Positions 1 through 9,668 of a DNA stretch of 64,000 nucleotides are shown here, in pieces (the first letter of the stretch is position 1; every line of letters begins with the position of its first letter). The position numbers and the translations under genes were made by a program. This stretch comes from Chenopodium formosanum. Lineage: Eukaryota; Streptophyta; Magnoliopsida; Caryophyllales; Amaranthaceae. Where the stretch lies: assembly GCA_024500155.1 (NCBI GenBank), contig CM044856.1, forward strand, positions 51,584,303 through 51,648,302, in the 5' to 3' direction. A model generated the notes under the pieces. It made no database searches, was not told the DNA's origin, and saw only the letters and a program-made list of their open reading frames with translations.

Positions 1-38
1 AATAGTATCAAGGAAATTAGGGTGATCAGCAATACAAT

Positions 39-766
39 TTAGAAACCTGAAAGGTCTACCTCTCCCAGCAAGGGCAGAACATATATCCAACAGAACTGGA
101 CTATGATCAGATAAATAGGGGGGGGGGGATAGACAGTCTCAACATGCCCATGAGAGGCCAGCCAAGCTTTGTTACTAAAGACTCTATCAATCCTAGAAAG
201 AGTTCTAGGACCAGTGTGAGCCTTATTTGACCAAGAGTAGAAGGCTCCTTTGCTCTTGACCTCAGTGAGGTCCAAATCATCAACCAAACTCTGGAAATCT
301 CTAGTCTCATAATCAGTAACATCAGTACCATGAAGCCTATCTGAAGTATGAAGAACAGAGTTAAAGTCACCAGCACAAAGCCAAAGAGAATGTTGAATAG
401 AGATGCTTCTAATTCCTTCCCACAAAGGAAGCTTATCATGAATGGAGTAAAGCCCATAGACAACAGTGAGATGAATTTGAGTAGAGAGATCCTTAGAAGA
501 GACACTACAGTGAATGAACTGTTCATGAATCTTCAAGACATTAACAGCTACTCTATCTGCATTCCAACCAAGCCAGATCCTCCCTTTGGGAGAATGATCA
601 TAATTGCACATCTAAAGCAAAGAAGAGCCAAACTTCCTCTGATAAGTGAGAACATTTTTTGATTTGATTTTTGTTTCAAGAAGGCCAACAACATCTGCAA
701 CCTCTTTATAGAGGCAACTTTGCCAGGGTCATTCAGGCCCCTGACATTCCAAATAGAGTAAATCAT
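39..766 (-). pseudogene. LINE ORF2 N-terminal endonuclease, frameshifted
   Basis: Start of LINE ORF2, the enzyme that nicks target DNA to prime reverse transcription. The N-terminus has the family signature IWNVRGLNDPGK from about 763 downward. After about 100 bases the frame changes, and the endonuclease continues in another frame with LWLCAGDFNSVL and YSWSNK near its middle and LSRIDRVFSN near its end. These are the usual catalytic-core blocks (GDFN, and the SRIDR region). At least one indel between about 600 and 670 breaks the frame, and the last residues near position 130 run into a G-tract slippage (PPPP). It is non-functional as it stands. The remainder of ORF2 lies outside the window. 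Confidence 0.75.
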
Positions 767-803
767 GACACCAAAGGGGGATTAACCTCACCCCCGCTTG
801 GAT

Positions 804-2888
804 TTATAGTGAAACCACCTGCACCATCCATTTCATTTGCAAATAAAGAAAAAAAGCATTAGAGGTAGAGGCAGGCTGATGAACTCTAGTTTGCTGGCTT
901 TTTGTCTTCCTTCCAACTATTCTCCACCCCTCATCTGAATTTTGAGAAGTATGAACCTGTGGAGTAATGACAGATTGTCCATGAACAGAAGCACCAACAT
1001 CAACAACAGGAGTAGGAGCTTTGCTAGGCTTAGGAACCCAGGCCTGCTTTTGCTTAGGAGCAACAAGAGCTGGCTGCTTATGAACCTGCTTAGGCTTAGC
1101 AAGAGCAGGTTCAATAGAGCAATCATGACCAACCTTGTTGCACTTAGAATAGAAAGGTGGAGCCCACTCATACACTACCTTGAGCTCCAATAACTCCTTT
1201 GAAGTAGGGGTGAGCGTAGCAGGGTACCTTGTACAAATCCTTGGAACCGGAACCGGAACCTGTTGCAACAGGTTCCTAATTTTATTACCCAGAACCGGAA
1301 CCTGTTACAACAGGTTCCTAATTTTATTACCCGGATCCGGAACCTACAGGTTCCGGTTTCGGAACCGGGTACCCTGTCTTTCAAAGTAAGCTTAATTGTT
1401 CCAAAATTACTAAATTGTTCCAAAGTTATAAAAAAAAGGATGTTTACCATAAATTAATGGCTTACAAATAACAATCCAACACTAATTGTCTACTGTCTAG
1501 TATATTTAATACAAATACTTAACTTATATGATAAAAATACAAATTTTATTACACAATCTCATATTCGCATCTTGAATCTTGATAGCCTAGGAAGTAAGAC
1601 TTTTAATACCTACATAGCATAAGAACAAATTAAGTATATTATTACAGTTAATAATTTTGGCAGTAAAATAAAAGTAGAGTAATATAAAGGTTTCAAAGTT
1701 GTGTACCCTACATGGTACCCTAAAGGTTTCGGGTACAAAATTTTATTACCCGGAACCGGAACCTGTTGCAACAGGTTCCTAGTTTTATTACCAGGAACCG
1801 GAACTTGCTCTACAGGTTCCGGTTTTGGAACCTGCGGTTCCGAGCAGGTTCTGGATCCGGTTCAGGGTACCCTGAATTTTTGCTCACCCCTACTTTGAAG
1901 GACTCTCAACCAAGACAGAGTTAGGCATAGGCTTTGTAACATCAATTTCAATTAGGACCCTAGCAAAAGACACTCTAAGTTTTCTAGTAGTACACTCATC
2001 AGCACAAATTGGCACTCCAAGCAAACTGCTAATACGGCTAAGAGTGTCAGATCCCCAAAAATTAAGTGGGAGATTAGGAAACTTAACCCAAAGAGGAACA
2101 GTTCTCAGAATTTCAGCATTAAAGTCAAATTTAGGACACCAAGGCGTAACTATTGCTGGTTTTCCAAGGAACATATGAGGACCAGAACAGAGTATAGTAT
2201 CTTTATCATCACTAGAACACAGATTAATGATAAAGTACCCATCATCATGCCAATAAACATCTGGTTTTTGCATATCACTCCATTGTTGGGCAAAAAAACG
2301 AAGAACAACAGCAATAGTAGGGTAAAAACCAACCACATAGAAAACTAAGGCATTAGCCCACTTTTGATTACCTGCTTCAAGCTCGGATTCCTGTAATTCA
2401 ACAATTTGCTTCCCATCCTGAACTTTCGGAGCAACAAAGGACAGAGAAGCTCCTTTGGCAGCCAAATTTCCAGAGAAAGAAGCAGCCCGATCCTCACTAT
2501 GGTTATGCGCATTCTGCTCCAGAGAAGGTGTAGGATGACGAGGAGGAACTATTGGCTCAGATCATTGCTCAGATCCTCCAGCAACCAATGGAACAGTAAA
2601 CCCAGAAACCCTAGGTACTGTTCCATTAGAAATCCTCGAATCTGGCCTAGCAGTAGCTTTAACAAACATGGCAATGGTCTCAGCATCGCTTATAGGAATA
2701 GCTCCACATGATGGATGCACCAATGCCGGCGCTGGAGTAACCAATTCATCCACCTCTTGAATCGGACCAGGAATAAACAAAGTGCCTGAATTCCTCAAAT
2801 TCTGCAAAATCGTGTCAAAAGCTTCATTAGTATTCTTGTGTTGTACTACTTGAGGTGTAAAAGTATTCTGCTTCTTCTTCTTAGCCAT
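804..2888 (-). pseudogene. LINE ORF1 (DUF4283 plus zinc knuckle), split by a MITE
   Basis: RNA-binding ORF1 protein of a plant LINE. The chosen start is the ATG at 2888, which gives a basic N-terminus (MAKKKKQN). One reading frame runs down to 1893, holding a DUF4283-like region (ALVFYVVGFYPT to PLWVKFPNLPLNFW) and the following beta-rich part with CTTRKLRVSFARVLIEID. It is broken by an in-frame TGA at 2562-2564. The MITE at 1205-1892 then interrupts it. Beyond the MITE the frame continues from 1204 to 804 with a zinc-knuckle remnant (SKCNKVGHDC, first Cys replaced) and a GWRIVGRK tail, as in other LINE ORF1 proteins. Confidence is high in the type and moderate in the exact ends. Confidence 0.75.
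1205..1892. mobile_element. hAT-type MITE with perfect 8-bp target-site duplication
   Basis: Non-autonomous DNA transposon of 688 bp. Both ends read TAGGGGTGAGC inward, an 11-bp terminal inverted repeat of the hAT form. The flanks are the identical 8-mer CTTTGAAG (1197-1204 and 1893-1900), the TSD length expected for hAT. No transposase is present. The subterminal parts are packed with GGAACC/GGTTCC and GGTACC motifs. Three of these assemble into 22-bp palindromes at 1255-1276 (perfect), 1297-1318 (near-perfect) and 1758-1779 (perfect). The centre is AT-rich. Insertion split LINE ORF1, so it postdates the LINE. Confidence 0.93.
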
Positions 2889-2950
2889 CGAAATCCAAAA
2901 TTGATGAAGAAAACTGATCAAAGATGAAGAACCATGGAGAAGAGAGAGAA

Positions 2951-4747
2951 GAGAGAAAGTCAGACCTATATGTAACTTAACCGGTCTCTCATAACTATTT
3001 ACATTTTAAAATTGAAAAGTGAGAGACCTCTATGCAACATAACCGGTCTCTCTTAGTTTTTTTTTTATTTTTTTTTTTAAATTAAAAATCGGAGAGACCA
3101 GTACGTGAGTTAACCAGTCTCCCTTACTAAAAAATAATTAAATAAATGGAACCCTAACACTTCACTATGCTAATTCCGCCTCCAACTTTCAATCTCCATC
3201 TCCTTCATCTTCCTTTTCCTCTCCTTCTCTCTCCTCCATCCCTTTCCTTTAAACGGATTTCTTTCACCTTCAACTTTCCCAAATTGTCGAATTCAAGATC
3301 TTAAAAGTGCGATTAAGGCAATACACAGAAAATACAGGGGAAAAAATGTACGTTTTCTCTTAATTGTGTTCTTGAATCTAGTATGCTATGAAATTCTCCA
3401 TTGAAGCGGCTTTTTAGCTTTCTCTCCTCCATTGAAGCAGCTTCTAAGGTTTGATTTTGAAAATTTTATTTCTATTTTTTTGTTTTGGTTTTTTAATCGT
3501 CAAATTCCAATTTTACAATCTAGTGTTAAATCGATGATTTTGTTTGATTTAGGGTTCTTCTAAGGTCAATTGAATATTGAACTATTTGTTATGATTTGGT
3601 TACTAAGAATTTTAACTTAGAATTTCGTTGCTAGAATTTTGATTTGATTATTGAGTCTGGTTGATAATGTATTGTATGGTTTTGGTTGTTATATGTTAGA
3701 ATGGAGTATGAAAATTGAATTTTTTATCGCCGGATCTGAGGATTCGAATGTTTGATCAATTTTTTTTTTCAATTTTTGGATTGTTTTGTTTGTGTTAATT
3801 TTTGAATTATTGATTTTGTGGATTTCAGTGAATGTTAGGCTTGTTAATTTCTAAGTTGATGTGATATGGTGAACAAGTAAATAAATTTCTGTTTGGACTA
3901 TTGTCTTGAGGGAAGAAGATGAAGATTGAAATTGAAGAGATATGGGTTTGAACTGCTGGGGTTAGATCAAGCGGGGTCGCCGGCGGGGCTGATGGCAGGG
4001 GGATTAGGGGAGGGGGTTGTCCAATGGCAGGGGAGGTTTTTTTTTGTTTTATTTATCAATGAGTTTATCTTTTTATTTTATTAGTTTATTTTTTCAGTTA
4101 AGTTTTCTAAATGAATGTTTAATTTTGTGGTTATTCTCAATTATTATGATTGCTTATTGTGTGCTTTTATCTTTGACAGATATGCTAGTTTTCACACAAG
4201 ATCTTGAAACAAAGGAGAGAGGAAGAAATTGGAGTACTTAAGAGACATGTTTGACATAATTTTACGTATAGATTACACGATTTGATGTATTATAATTTTA
4301 GTGGAATTTAATTAAAGTTTGTTAAATTTCTTTGTATCATAGTTAAACATTAATGTGGCATTGTTATTCTCTTTTAGTGTTATTGATTTAAATATCGCAT
4401 AAATCAAATTAAATATGCTAATTTTTTTTTTTTAATTTTAAATGCGACATAAGAGACCTGTTAAGTTAAATAGGCAGTCTCAACTTTCACAAAAAAGAGA
4501 CTGCCTATATTAAATAGGCGGTCTCAGTTTTCTTAAAAAAGAGAATGCTTATCTTTAATAGGCGGTCTTTTTTTTTTCACAAAAAAGAGATTGCCTATCT
4601 TAGATAAGCGGTCTCAGTTTTCTCAATTTTAAGACCGCCTTTATAAAGCAGTCTCTTTGCCAAAGAGACCGCTGAGCTAGAGACCGCCTCTAAGGTAGTC
4701 TCTTTGGCTAATTTGGACGGGTCTCTTTGGCTAATTTTGTAGTAGTG
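2951..4747. mobile_element. CACTA-type DNA transposon, right part
   Basis: The right terminus is clear. On the minus strand it starts CACTACTACAAAATTAGCC at 4747, the classic CACTA end, followed inward (4445-4740) by many inverted subterminal motifs around AGGCGGTCTC/GAGACCGCCT. Similar GAGACC...GGTCTC motifs recur at about 2964-3124, in front of the LINE leader. This suggests the LINE landed in the left subterminal region and that the true left end is off-window. The right-flank trinucleotide is TAC (4748-4750); its partner cannot be seen. No transposase ORF is recognisable between the motifs. The insertion point is within the T3 gag gene. Confidence 0.72.
3125..4440. other. Interior of the CACTA element, no recognisable gene
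   Basis: About 1.3 kb between the two sets of subterminal repeats. It begins with a pyrimidine-rich, leader-like stretch (3175-3260, many CTCC/TTCC runs), continues through T-rich sequence with intron-like composition, and contains one G-rich patch (3955-4030). Open frames here are short and of low complexity and match nothing I recognise. It could be captured host gene leader/intron sequence or simply degenerate transposon interior. Confidence 0.4.
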
Positions 4748-5072
4748 TACCAACAATATAAGCCAAGTTGATATCAATGAAGTGTTAGTTCTTGATGCTC
4801 TATTGCCCAAGAAGAAAAGAACTTACACCCCTTTAGGAATGACTTATGATGCGACCTTTGATCGCCTTTACGGTCAAGGCTTGATCACACCTATTGGGCC
4901 ATTTCCAGAGCCAAAACCTGAAGAAAGGAGCGCCAAATGGAATCCCAATGCCCATTGCAAGTACCATCAAGGAAGGGGCCACACTACGGAGCAATGTTGG
5001 AATTTGAAGGACGTCATTCAAGACTTGATGGATGCAAACAAACTTCCTGTCCCTGAAGGCGGCAAGAAGTAA
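4748..5072 (+). pseudogene. T3 gag, C-terminal nucleocapsid part
   Basis: Last 107 residues of a gag polyprotein. Visible blocks are a YTPLGMTYD...ITPIGPF segment followed by a zinc-knuckle-like region, NAHCKYHQGRGHTTEQCW, of the C-x2-H-x4-H-x4-C kind used by Tat-clade gag. T1 has the same module at 15730-15950, where the Trp before NPNAHC has become a stop. The reading frame is open from the CACTA boundary to a TAA at 5070-5072. The N-terminal three quarters lie left of the CACTA and LINE insertions, off-window. It is not followed by a protease, which is the basis for calling T3 gag-only. Confidence 0.8.
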
Positions 5073-5899
5073 TGAATACAAGGCGCACAGCAGATCCTTC
5101 GTGCAAGATTTCATGATTTCTTTTTTTATCATTCATCTCCATTCCTCCTTTCATGTCTAGCATAGGTTTTCCACTTTGAATTTATATGTTTCATGTGTTT
5201 CGTTCACCTTTTCCATTAATAAAATGAGAAAATTTCCTTTACATCTCGATCATAGAATTTTTCATTCATTCATTCTAAAAAAAATAAAAATCAATTACTG
5301 AACTAAACCCAAGGTACACCAATGACTTGAGGCACCTTTGCAACCCTGTCATTCCCTGTTAACCGTTCAATCACATTCCATTTCTTCATCAACCATTTTG
5401 AGCCTCGTCTAACGTTTGACCTTCATTTGTTCAACCCACATTCACTTAACCCTGGGATTGGAAGATGTGTAATTGTATAACATTCAAAAAGCAAGTTAAA
5501 AAAAAAATAAAGCAGCAAAGCAACAATAAAACAATGTCTAAAGGCAAGTGTTCCAATGTCTTTGATACGAACACGTCTCGAATTGCGTCTCTCATCGAGT
5601 ACTCGGTACCGTGCCTGAGAAACATGAATGCTAAGTGAGTGATGGACCGCATGATCTGAGATTGCCTACATTGATTTAAAAGAATAAAAAAAAAAAATTC
5701 AAAGCAAAAAAAAAAAAAAATATGTTGAAAATAAACTTGCAAATTTCAAAATTTTCAAATTCACAATTACACATCTTGGGGGCTTCTCTCGGGTCTTGAG
5801 CCTTTTATCCCTTTCTTCCTCCAACCATCAACTTAACCACATTACAAACCTTGAAGGACCTCTTTGAGGTGCACATACACTTGTGCAAAGTTCGGTTAG
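5073..5899 (+). other. T3 region between gag and the hairpin module
   Basis: AT-rich sequence without a credible gene. Several A-runs occur (5498-5512, 5688-5720). A PPT-like string CTTGGGGGCTTC is at 5775-5786 and a similar CTTGGGGGCTTT at 6041-6052. Both resemble the polypurine tract GTGGGGGCTTC that precedes the T1 and T2 3' LTRs. Confidence 0.5.
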
Positions 5900-5960
5900 A
5901 GCTACGTTCGGCCTGATTCCTAACGGATACGTAGGCAACCTCACATTGAGGTGCGGCCAC
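5900..5960 (+). ncRNA. Conserved two-hairpin RNA-like module (T3 copy)
   Basis: Copy of a motif also found just after pol in T1 (21790-21852) and T2 (43512-43573). The first hairpin has an outer stem CTACGT/ACGTAG and an inner stem TCC/GGA around TAAC. The second has CCTCA/TGAGG, followed by GTGCGGCC. The T1 and T2 copies keep both stems but change the bases: the inner stem is TCCTT/AAGGA with loop AAG in place of the shorter TCC/GGA stem, and the second is ACCC/GGGT instead of ACCTCA/TGAGGT. Paired changes of this sort suggest an RNA structure. Function is unknown; packaging or 3' end control are possibilities. It is an element part, not a separate transcript. Confidence 0.6.
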
Positions 5961-6294
5961 ATTCATATTCATATCTATGCATGATCGAATCAAAGAATAT
6001 CCAATGCTTATTTCTATATCCCTACCCATTTAGACCTAGACTTGGGGGCTTTAACCCACATCACATTAGCTTACCCAGCCTAAAGAGTCATCATATTTGA
6101 CTCTTCACACATATATTTCCATCACCATAACCTTTGCAGCCTCACCTTAGTATCACTTTCACACACTTCTTTCACACATACATATCCATATCATCTTTCC
6201 CTTAGGAACCCTTTATCATGAAATCTTGTTTCCCTACCGCGCATGCTTCATCATCTTTCAAGACAACATTTATCAGAAGAAACGTTGTATACTT

Positions 6295-6563
6295 GCTTAG
6301 CTTCTTGACCTGAGCAATGTTCATTGTTTCATGTATTGCATAATATGTTGAGCAACATTTATATACAAAGCATATCGTTCTTAGCTCCTTGAGCTAAGCA
6401 ACGTTATTATTAAATAATCACTTCATCTATATACGGGCTTAGCTTCCAGACCTAAGTGACGTTCATGATCGTTTCTTTACACCATATATGATGCTTAGCT
6501 CCGTGACCTAAGTTCATTCATCGTGTCACATGATGTAATTGTCCTTAGCCTTATGGCCTAAGG
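6295..6563 (+). repeat. Array of five CTTAG...CTAAG hairpins
   Basis: Five short inverted repeats spaced 50-85 bp apart, at about 6295-6315, 6380-6398, 6438-6456, 6494-6512 and 6543-6563. The second is CTTAGCTCCTTGAGCTAAG with an 8-bp perfect stem; the fifth is built on CCTTAG/CTAAGG. Loops vary while the stem sequence is kept. The first copy has one G-T style mismatch. It lies in the T3 non-coding 3' region. Confidence 0.6.
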
Positions 6564-6757
6564 ACATGCATCATGCATACATTACTTTCAAGAAAAGCAA
6601 TTCAATCCATACGATTCATTTCGTCTTGCTCAAGGAGGAAGTTCAAAAATTCTTCCCTTTTTCATAATTTTATTTTGGGGAAGTTAAAAAACTTTTTCAA
6701 AATTTTTATCGAGGGAAGTTCGAAAATAAAAATTCATTTTTCATGTCTTTCTTTTTC

Positions 6758-6778
6758 GGGAGAAAGTCGGTACCCTCC
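6758..6778 (+). other. Conserved GGGAGAAAGTCGG-TACCCTCC motif (T3)
   Basis: Short motif with flanking GGAG/CTCC halves. T1 (24232-24255) and T2 (45988-46010) carry the same motif with one extra base, each followed by an (A)ATGA(C/T)GG segment. In T1 and T2 it lies between two antisense genes; in T3 it is retained although those genes are absent. Confidence 0.6.
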
Positions 6779-7008
6779 ACTCGTCTCATGACAAAAATGA
6801 TGGAAAATTTTTTCTTTTGCATTTTCGGTTGCTAGTGTTTGAACACACACACTCAAACTATACACACACACAATCACAAGTCATACTCATGTCATGTCAT
6901 GTCGTGTTAAGTCAAGCTTGGTCAAGTCAGTTGGTCAAGTCAATCATAGTCTATACGAGTCCCCTTGCAAATTTTATTTTGCAGGTCTCATTTACATCCC
7001 ATGCTGGG

Positions 7009-7505
7009 GACAAGCAGACCATCTACAACCCACATCCGGGGACATGCAGACCATTTACAACCAGCCCACGTCCGGGGACAAGCGGACCATCTACAGCCCA
7101 GGTCCGGGGACAAGCGGACCATATACAGCCCACGTCCGGGGACAAGCGGACTATTTACAGCCCACGTCCGGGGACAAGCGGACCAACTACAACCCACGTC
7201 CGGGGACAAGTGGACCATCTACAGCCCACGTCGGGGACAAGCGGACCATCTATAACCCACGTCCGGGGATAAGCGGACCATTTACAACCCACGTCTGGGG
7301 ACAAGCGGACTATTTACAACCCACGTTCGGGAACAAGCGGACCATCTACAGCCCACGTCCGAGGACAAACGGACCATTTACAGCCCACGTCCGAGGACAA
7401 GCGGATTATTTACAGCCCACGTCCGGGGACATGCGGACCATCTACAACCCACTTTCGGGGACAAGCGAACCATCTACAGCCCACGTCCGGGGACAAGCGG
7501 ACCAC
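7009..7505 (+). repeat. 32-bp minisatellite, about 15 copies
   Basis: Tandem array with a unit of about 32 bp containing GTCCGGGGACAAGCGGACCA and then TCTACAGCCCAC. Copies differ by a few substitutions and rare one- or two-base indels (for example at 7231 and 7050). GTCCGGGGAC is self-complementary. All three forward frames stay open through the array, which is a by-product of periodicity, not evidence of a protein. Tat/Ogre-like elements are known for tandem repeats in the 3' untranslated region that can seed satellites. Confidence 0.92.
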
Positions 7506-7539
7506 CATCATTTCACGGTGCAAGGTTCTCGATACACAG

Positions 7540-7795
7540 AGACTTGCAAACTCATCATTTGTCGACTTTCCTCAAGCATGGAAAGTATTATTTGGTGGAT
7601 TTCTTCAAGCATAGAAAACCGCCAAATTCATATGTCGGCTTTTCTCAAGCATGAAAAGTATCATCTGGTAGATTTCTTCAGGATTAGAAAGTTACCAAAT
7701 TCATCAGTCGGCTTTCCTCAGGCATGGAAAGCGTTTCAACAAACGTCATCCGGTGGATTCCTTCAAGCATAGGAAGCTGCCAAACTCATTTGTCA
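7540..7795 (+). repeat. Second tandem repeat in T3, unit about 75-80 bp
   Basis: Three to four degenerate copies built around GTCGGCTTTCCTCAAGCATG and GGTGGATTTCTTCAAGCAT. It follows the 32-bp array and precedes the conserved pre-PPT block. Confidence 0.7.
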
Positions 7796-7993
7796 CCGAT
7801 ACACTGGTGCCAGATACGTATTCTATACTTTTACCCCTTTATCTGTGGAATTAACATTTTTATGTAGGAATCGGCGTATACAGAGTGGTTTAAGATCGCA
7901 GAACATCTTAAATCATTCTCCGTCCCTATTGGCTACTTTGACTATCATTTTCAAAACTGATGTTTCTACAAACTTAGTCAAAGTGATGGCTTC

Positions 7994-9668
7994 TGTAGAC
8001 ACCTAAAAATGTATCCCCAAAATCAAACCCGATGACGAACAACCTTTCAATGCCACAATTGGTCGGGTTCAGTATTTAATCCCGAGAGTGCTTAAAAAAT
8101 CGTATTTGATTAAATTCAATTTTTGAATAGTCCATGGATTAGTCTTGATGTTTGGTCAAAGCATAGTTTTAATTTTAGCCCAAACTTATTATTTAATTTT
8201 AGCCCAAACCTTTTTTTTTATTTTACTGTTTTATTATTTATTTTGGCCAAAATTTTTTATTTATTTTAGCCCAAATAATAATAAAATCAGAAAATGGCCC
8301 GAAATTATCAATCGACATTTAAAATGCTGAACGAAGTTAGGGTTAAAAATGAATTTAGACGGAAAAGCGGACAGAAAATTCCCGCATCACGGCAACAGTC
8401 CACCGTGTCACAGGAAACTTTCCTGTCTGACGGTGGGGTTCCCCGTGACACGGGAAACCTGCTGTGACACGGGAATTTCCGTGTCCTTTCTGCGTAAACC
8501 CTTAACGCATTTTCTCCCCCCTTCACTTAATATTTCCCGGGTTACACAAAATGTGCACCATGTCACGGGAATGTTTCCCGTCTGACGGTGGGATTTCCCG
8601 TGTCACGATACATTTTGTCGTGTCGCGGGATACTTGTTTAGGGTTTTTATCATTTTAGGGTTCCGTGTGTTCCCTCAACACATTTTTTCTATAAATACCC
8701 CCTCATTTCTGATGTACGGGGCATCAATTAATTCTCTAGTTTTTTCTCTCTTCTATGCTCTAGCCTAAACACTAGCCTACCCTTATTCTTTCAAAATTCC
8801 TTCTTCAAGCACTCCCAGGAGTCCATACTTTACTCGTGGTTCTGTCCTTAAGCCAAGGCGTGAAAGGTAGAACTGTTTGAGGGTTTGACCCTAAATCAAC
8901 TCTACTTAATTTTATTTAATTTAATTATTGTTCTATTATTATTTCCTTGAAGTTACTAACTCGTTTATTATTTTGTAGTTGCAAGCAAACAGAATCAAAG
9001 TAAGAATTATGTTCCTTTTATTTCTATTATTTTTCTAACGATTTTGTATTGTTGGAATTATTGTTAAATTGCTTCCAATATTAATGTTATTCTATTGTTG
9101 TTAATGATCACCATATTGCATGTTTAAAGGGAATATGTAATTGAAAACCACGCCTAATAAGATAATTTGGATAACCGATTTAGGTTCCTTTGTAATATTG
9201 TTGCTTAATTCAAGTGATCACAAATATTTTAGAATTATGTGTTGCATTAATATTCAACCAATTTAGCTTAATCATAGTTTGGAGAAAATTGAATGTTTGT
9301 TTGTATGCCTTTGAGATCGCAGGAATCACTTTACACTATAAGAATCGAGTAGAGGCCAATACGGGCAAATGTGACTCCATGACTCACTTAGTACCATCAT
9401 CCCCGATCCTCCTTTCGTTGTTCCAAACCATATGGAGTTAGTAATCTCATGGATTATGAATGGGGTGTAACCTTCACCGGTCAATCTTTGTCCCTTAATC
9501 GTGGTTGCCTTTTTATGATCCGTGAACGGTTTACAAGTTCCTTAAAAACTTGTTGGCGGCTCCCTACTTTCCTTGTCCTTAATCGCATACGTCAATTCCC
9601 ACTTCCTATGAGTGCCAAACATATTCACCACATGCTTTAACGTAGGCGCACTTCGAGCGACGCCTACA
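7994..9668 (+). repeat. 3' LTR of T3
   Basis: Begins TGTAGACACC and ends CCTACA (1675 bp). It is preceded by the block CAAAGTGATGGCTTC, a decayed version of the polypurine tract seen before the T1 and T2 3' LTRs. The TATA box is CTATAAATACCC at 8689-8700. A cluster of palindromes built on CCCGTGACACGGG lies upstream (8377-8625). Near the end is the hairpin ACAAGTT/AACTTGT (9533-9553), also present in T1 LTRs. The sequence is distantly related to T1/T2 LTRs and clearly a different family. Confidence 0.85.
8377..8640 (+). promoter_or_regulatory. Palindrome cluster and TATA region of the T3 LTR
   Basis: At least five copies of GTGTCACGG/CCGTGACAC half or full palindromes, the best being CCCGTGACACGGG at 8442-8454 flanked by TTCC/GGAA. 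The cluster ends about 50 bp before the TATA box at 8689. T1 LTRs have a cluster of TGGCGCCA in the same relative place. A protein-binding role is inferred. Confidence 0.6.

Larger units (their letters stand above)
1..2950 (-). mobile_element. LINE (non-LTR retrotransposon), 5' part, degenerate
   Basis: Plant L1-type LINE read on the minus strand. Its 5' end is near 2950 and its 3' part runs off the left edge of the window. The order is a short leader, a first ORF of the DUF4283/zinc-knuckle kind (2888 down to 804), then the start of the second ORF with an AP-type endonuclease (766 down to 39). Reverse transcriptase is not in the window. A hAT MITE sits inside the first ORF. The 5' boundary is inferred from where CACTA-like repeats begin at about 2960. 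Family assignment rests on the endonuclease start IWNVRGLNDP and the DUF4283-like body. Confidence 0.8.
4748..9668 (+). mobile_element. T3: gag-only Tat-like LTR retrotransposon, 3' part
   Basis: Ty3/gypsy-type element with no pol. From left to right: a gag C-terminus (4748-5072) cut by the CACTA element, a long non-coding 3' region with structured motifs and minisatellites, a pre-polypurine block (7845-7993), and an LTR (7994-9668). The LTR ends CTACA and abuts T2 pol sequence at 9669, so T3 inserted into T2. CCCAG at 9669-9673 is the right-hand copy of a possible 5-bp TSD; the left one is outside the window. The non-coding landmarks are shared with T1 and T2. The layout fits gag-only non-autonomous elements (TR-GAG type) that borrow enzymes from relatives. 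Confidence 0.75.

Noticed and set aside
4017..4241. 74-codon hydrophobic ORF in the CACTA interior
   Set aside because: T-rich sequence yields Phe/Leu/Ile by composition; no supporting context.
7009..7505. CRISPR-like array
   Set aside because: Repeats are directly contiguous with no unique spacers, and the context is a plant retrotransposon.
6817..7772. Long open frames across the T3 minisatellite
   Set aside because: All three forward frames are open because the 32-bp unit lacks stops; protein is a low-complexity repeat with no start context or homology.
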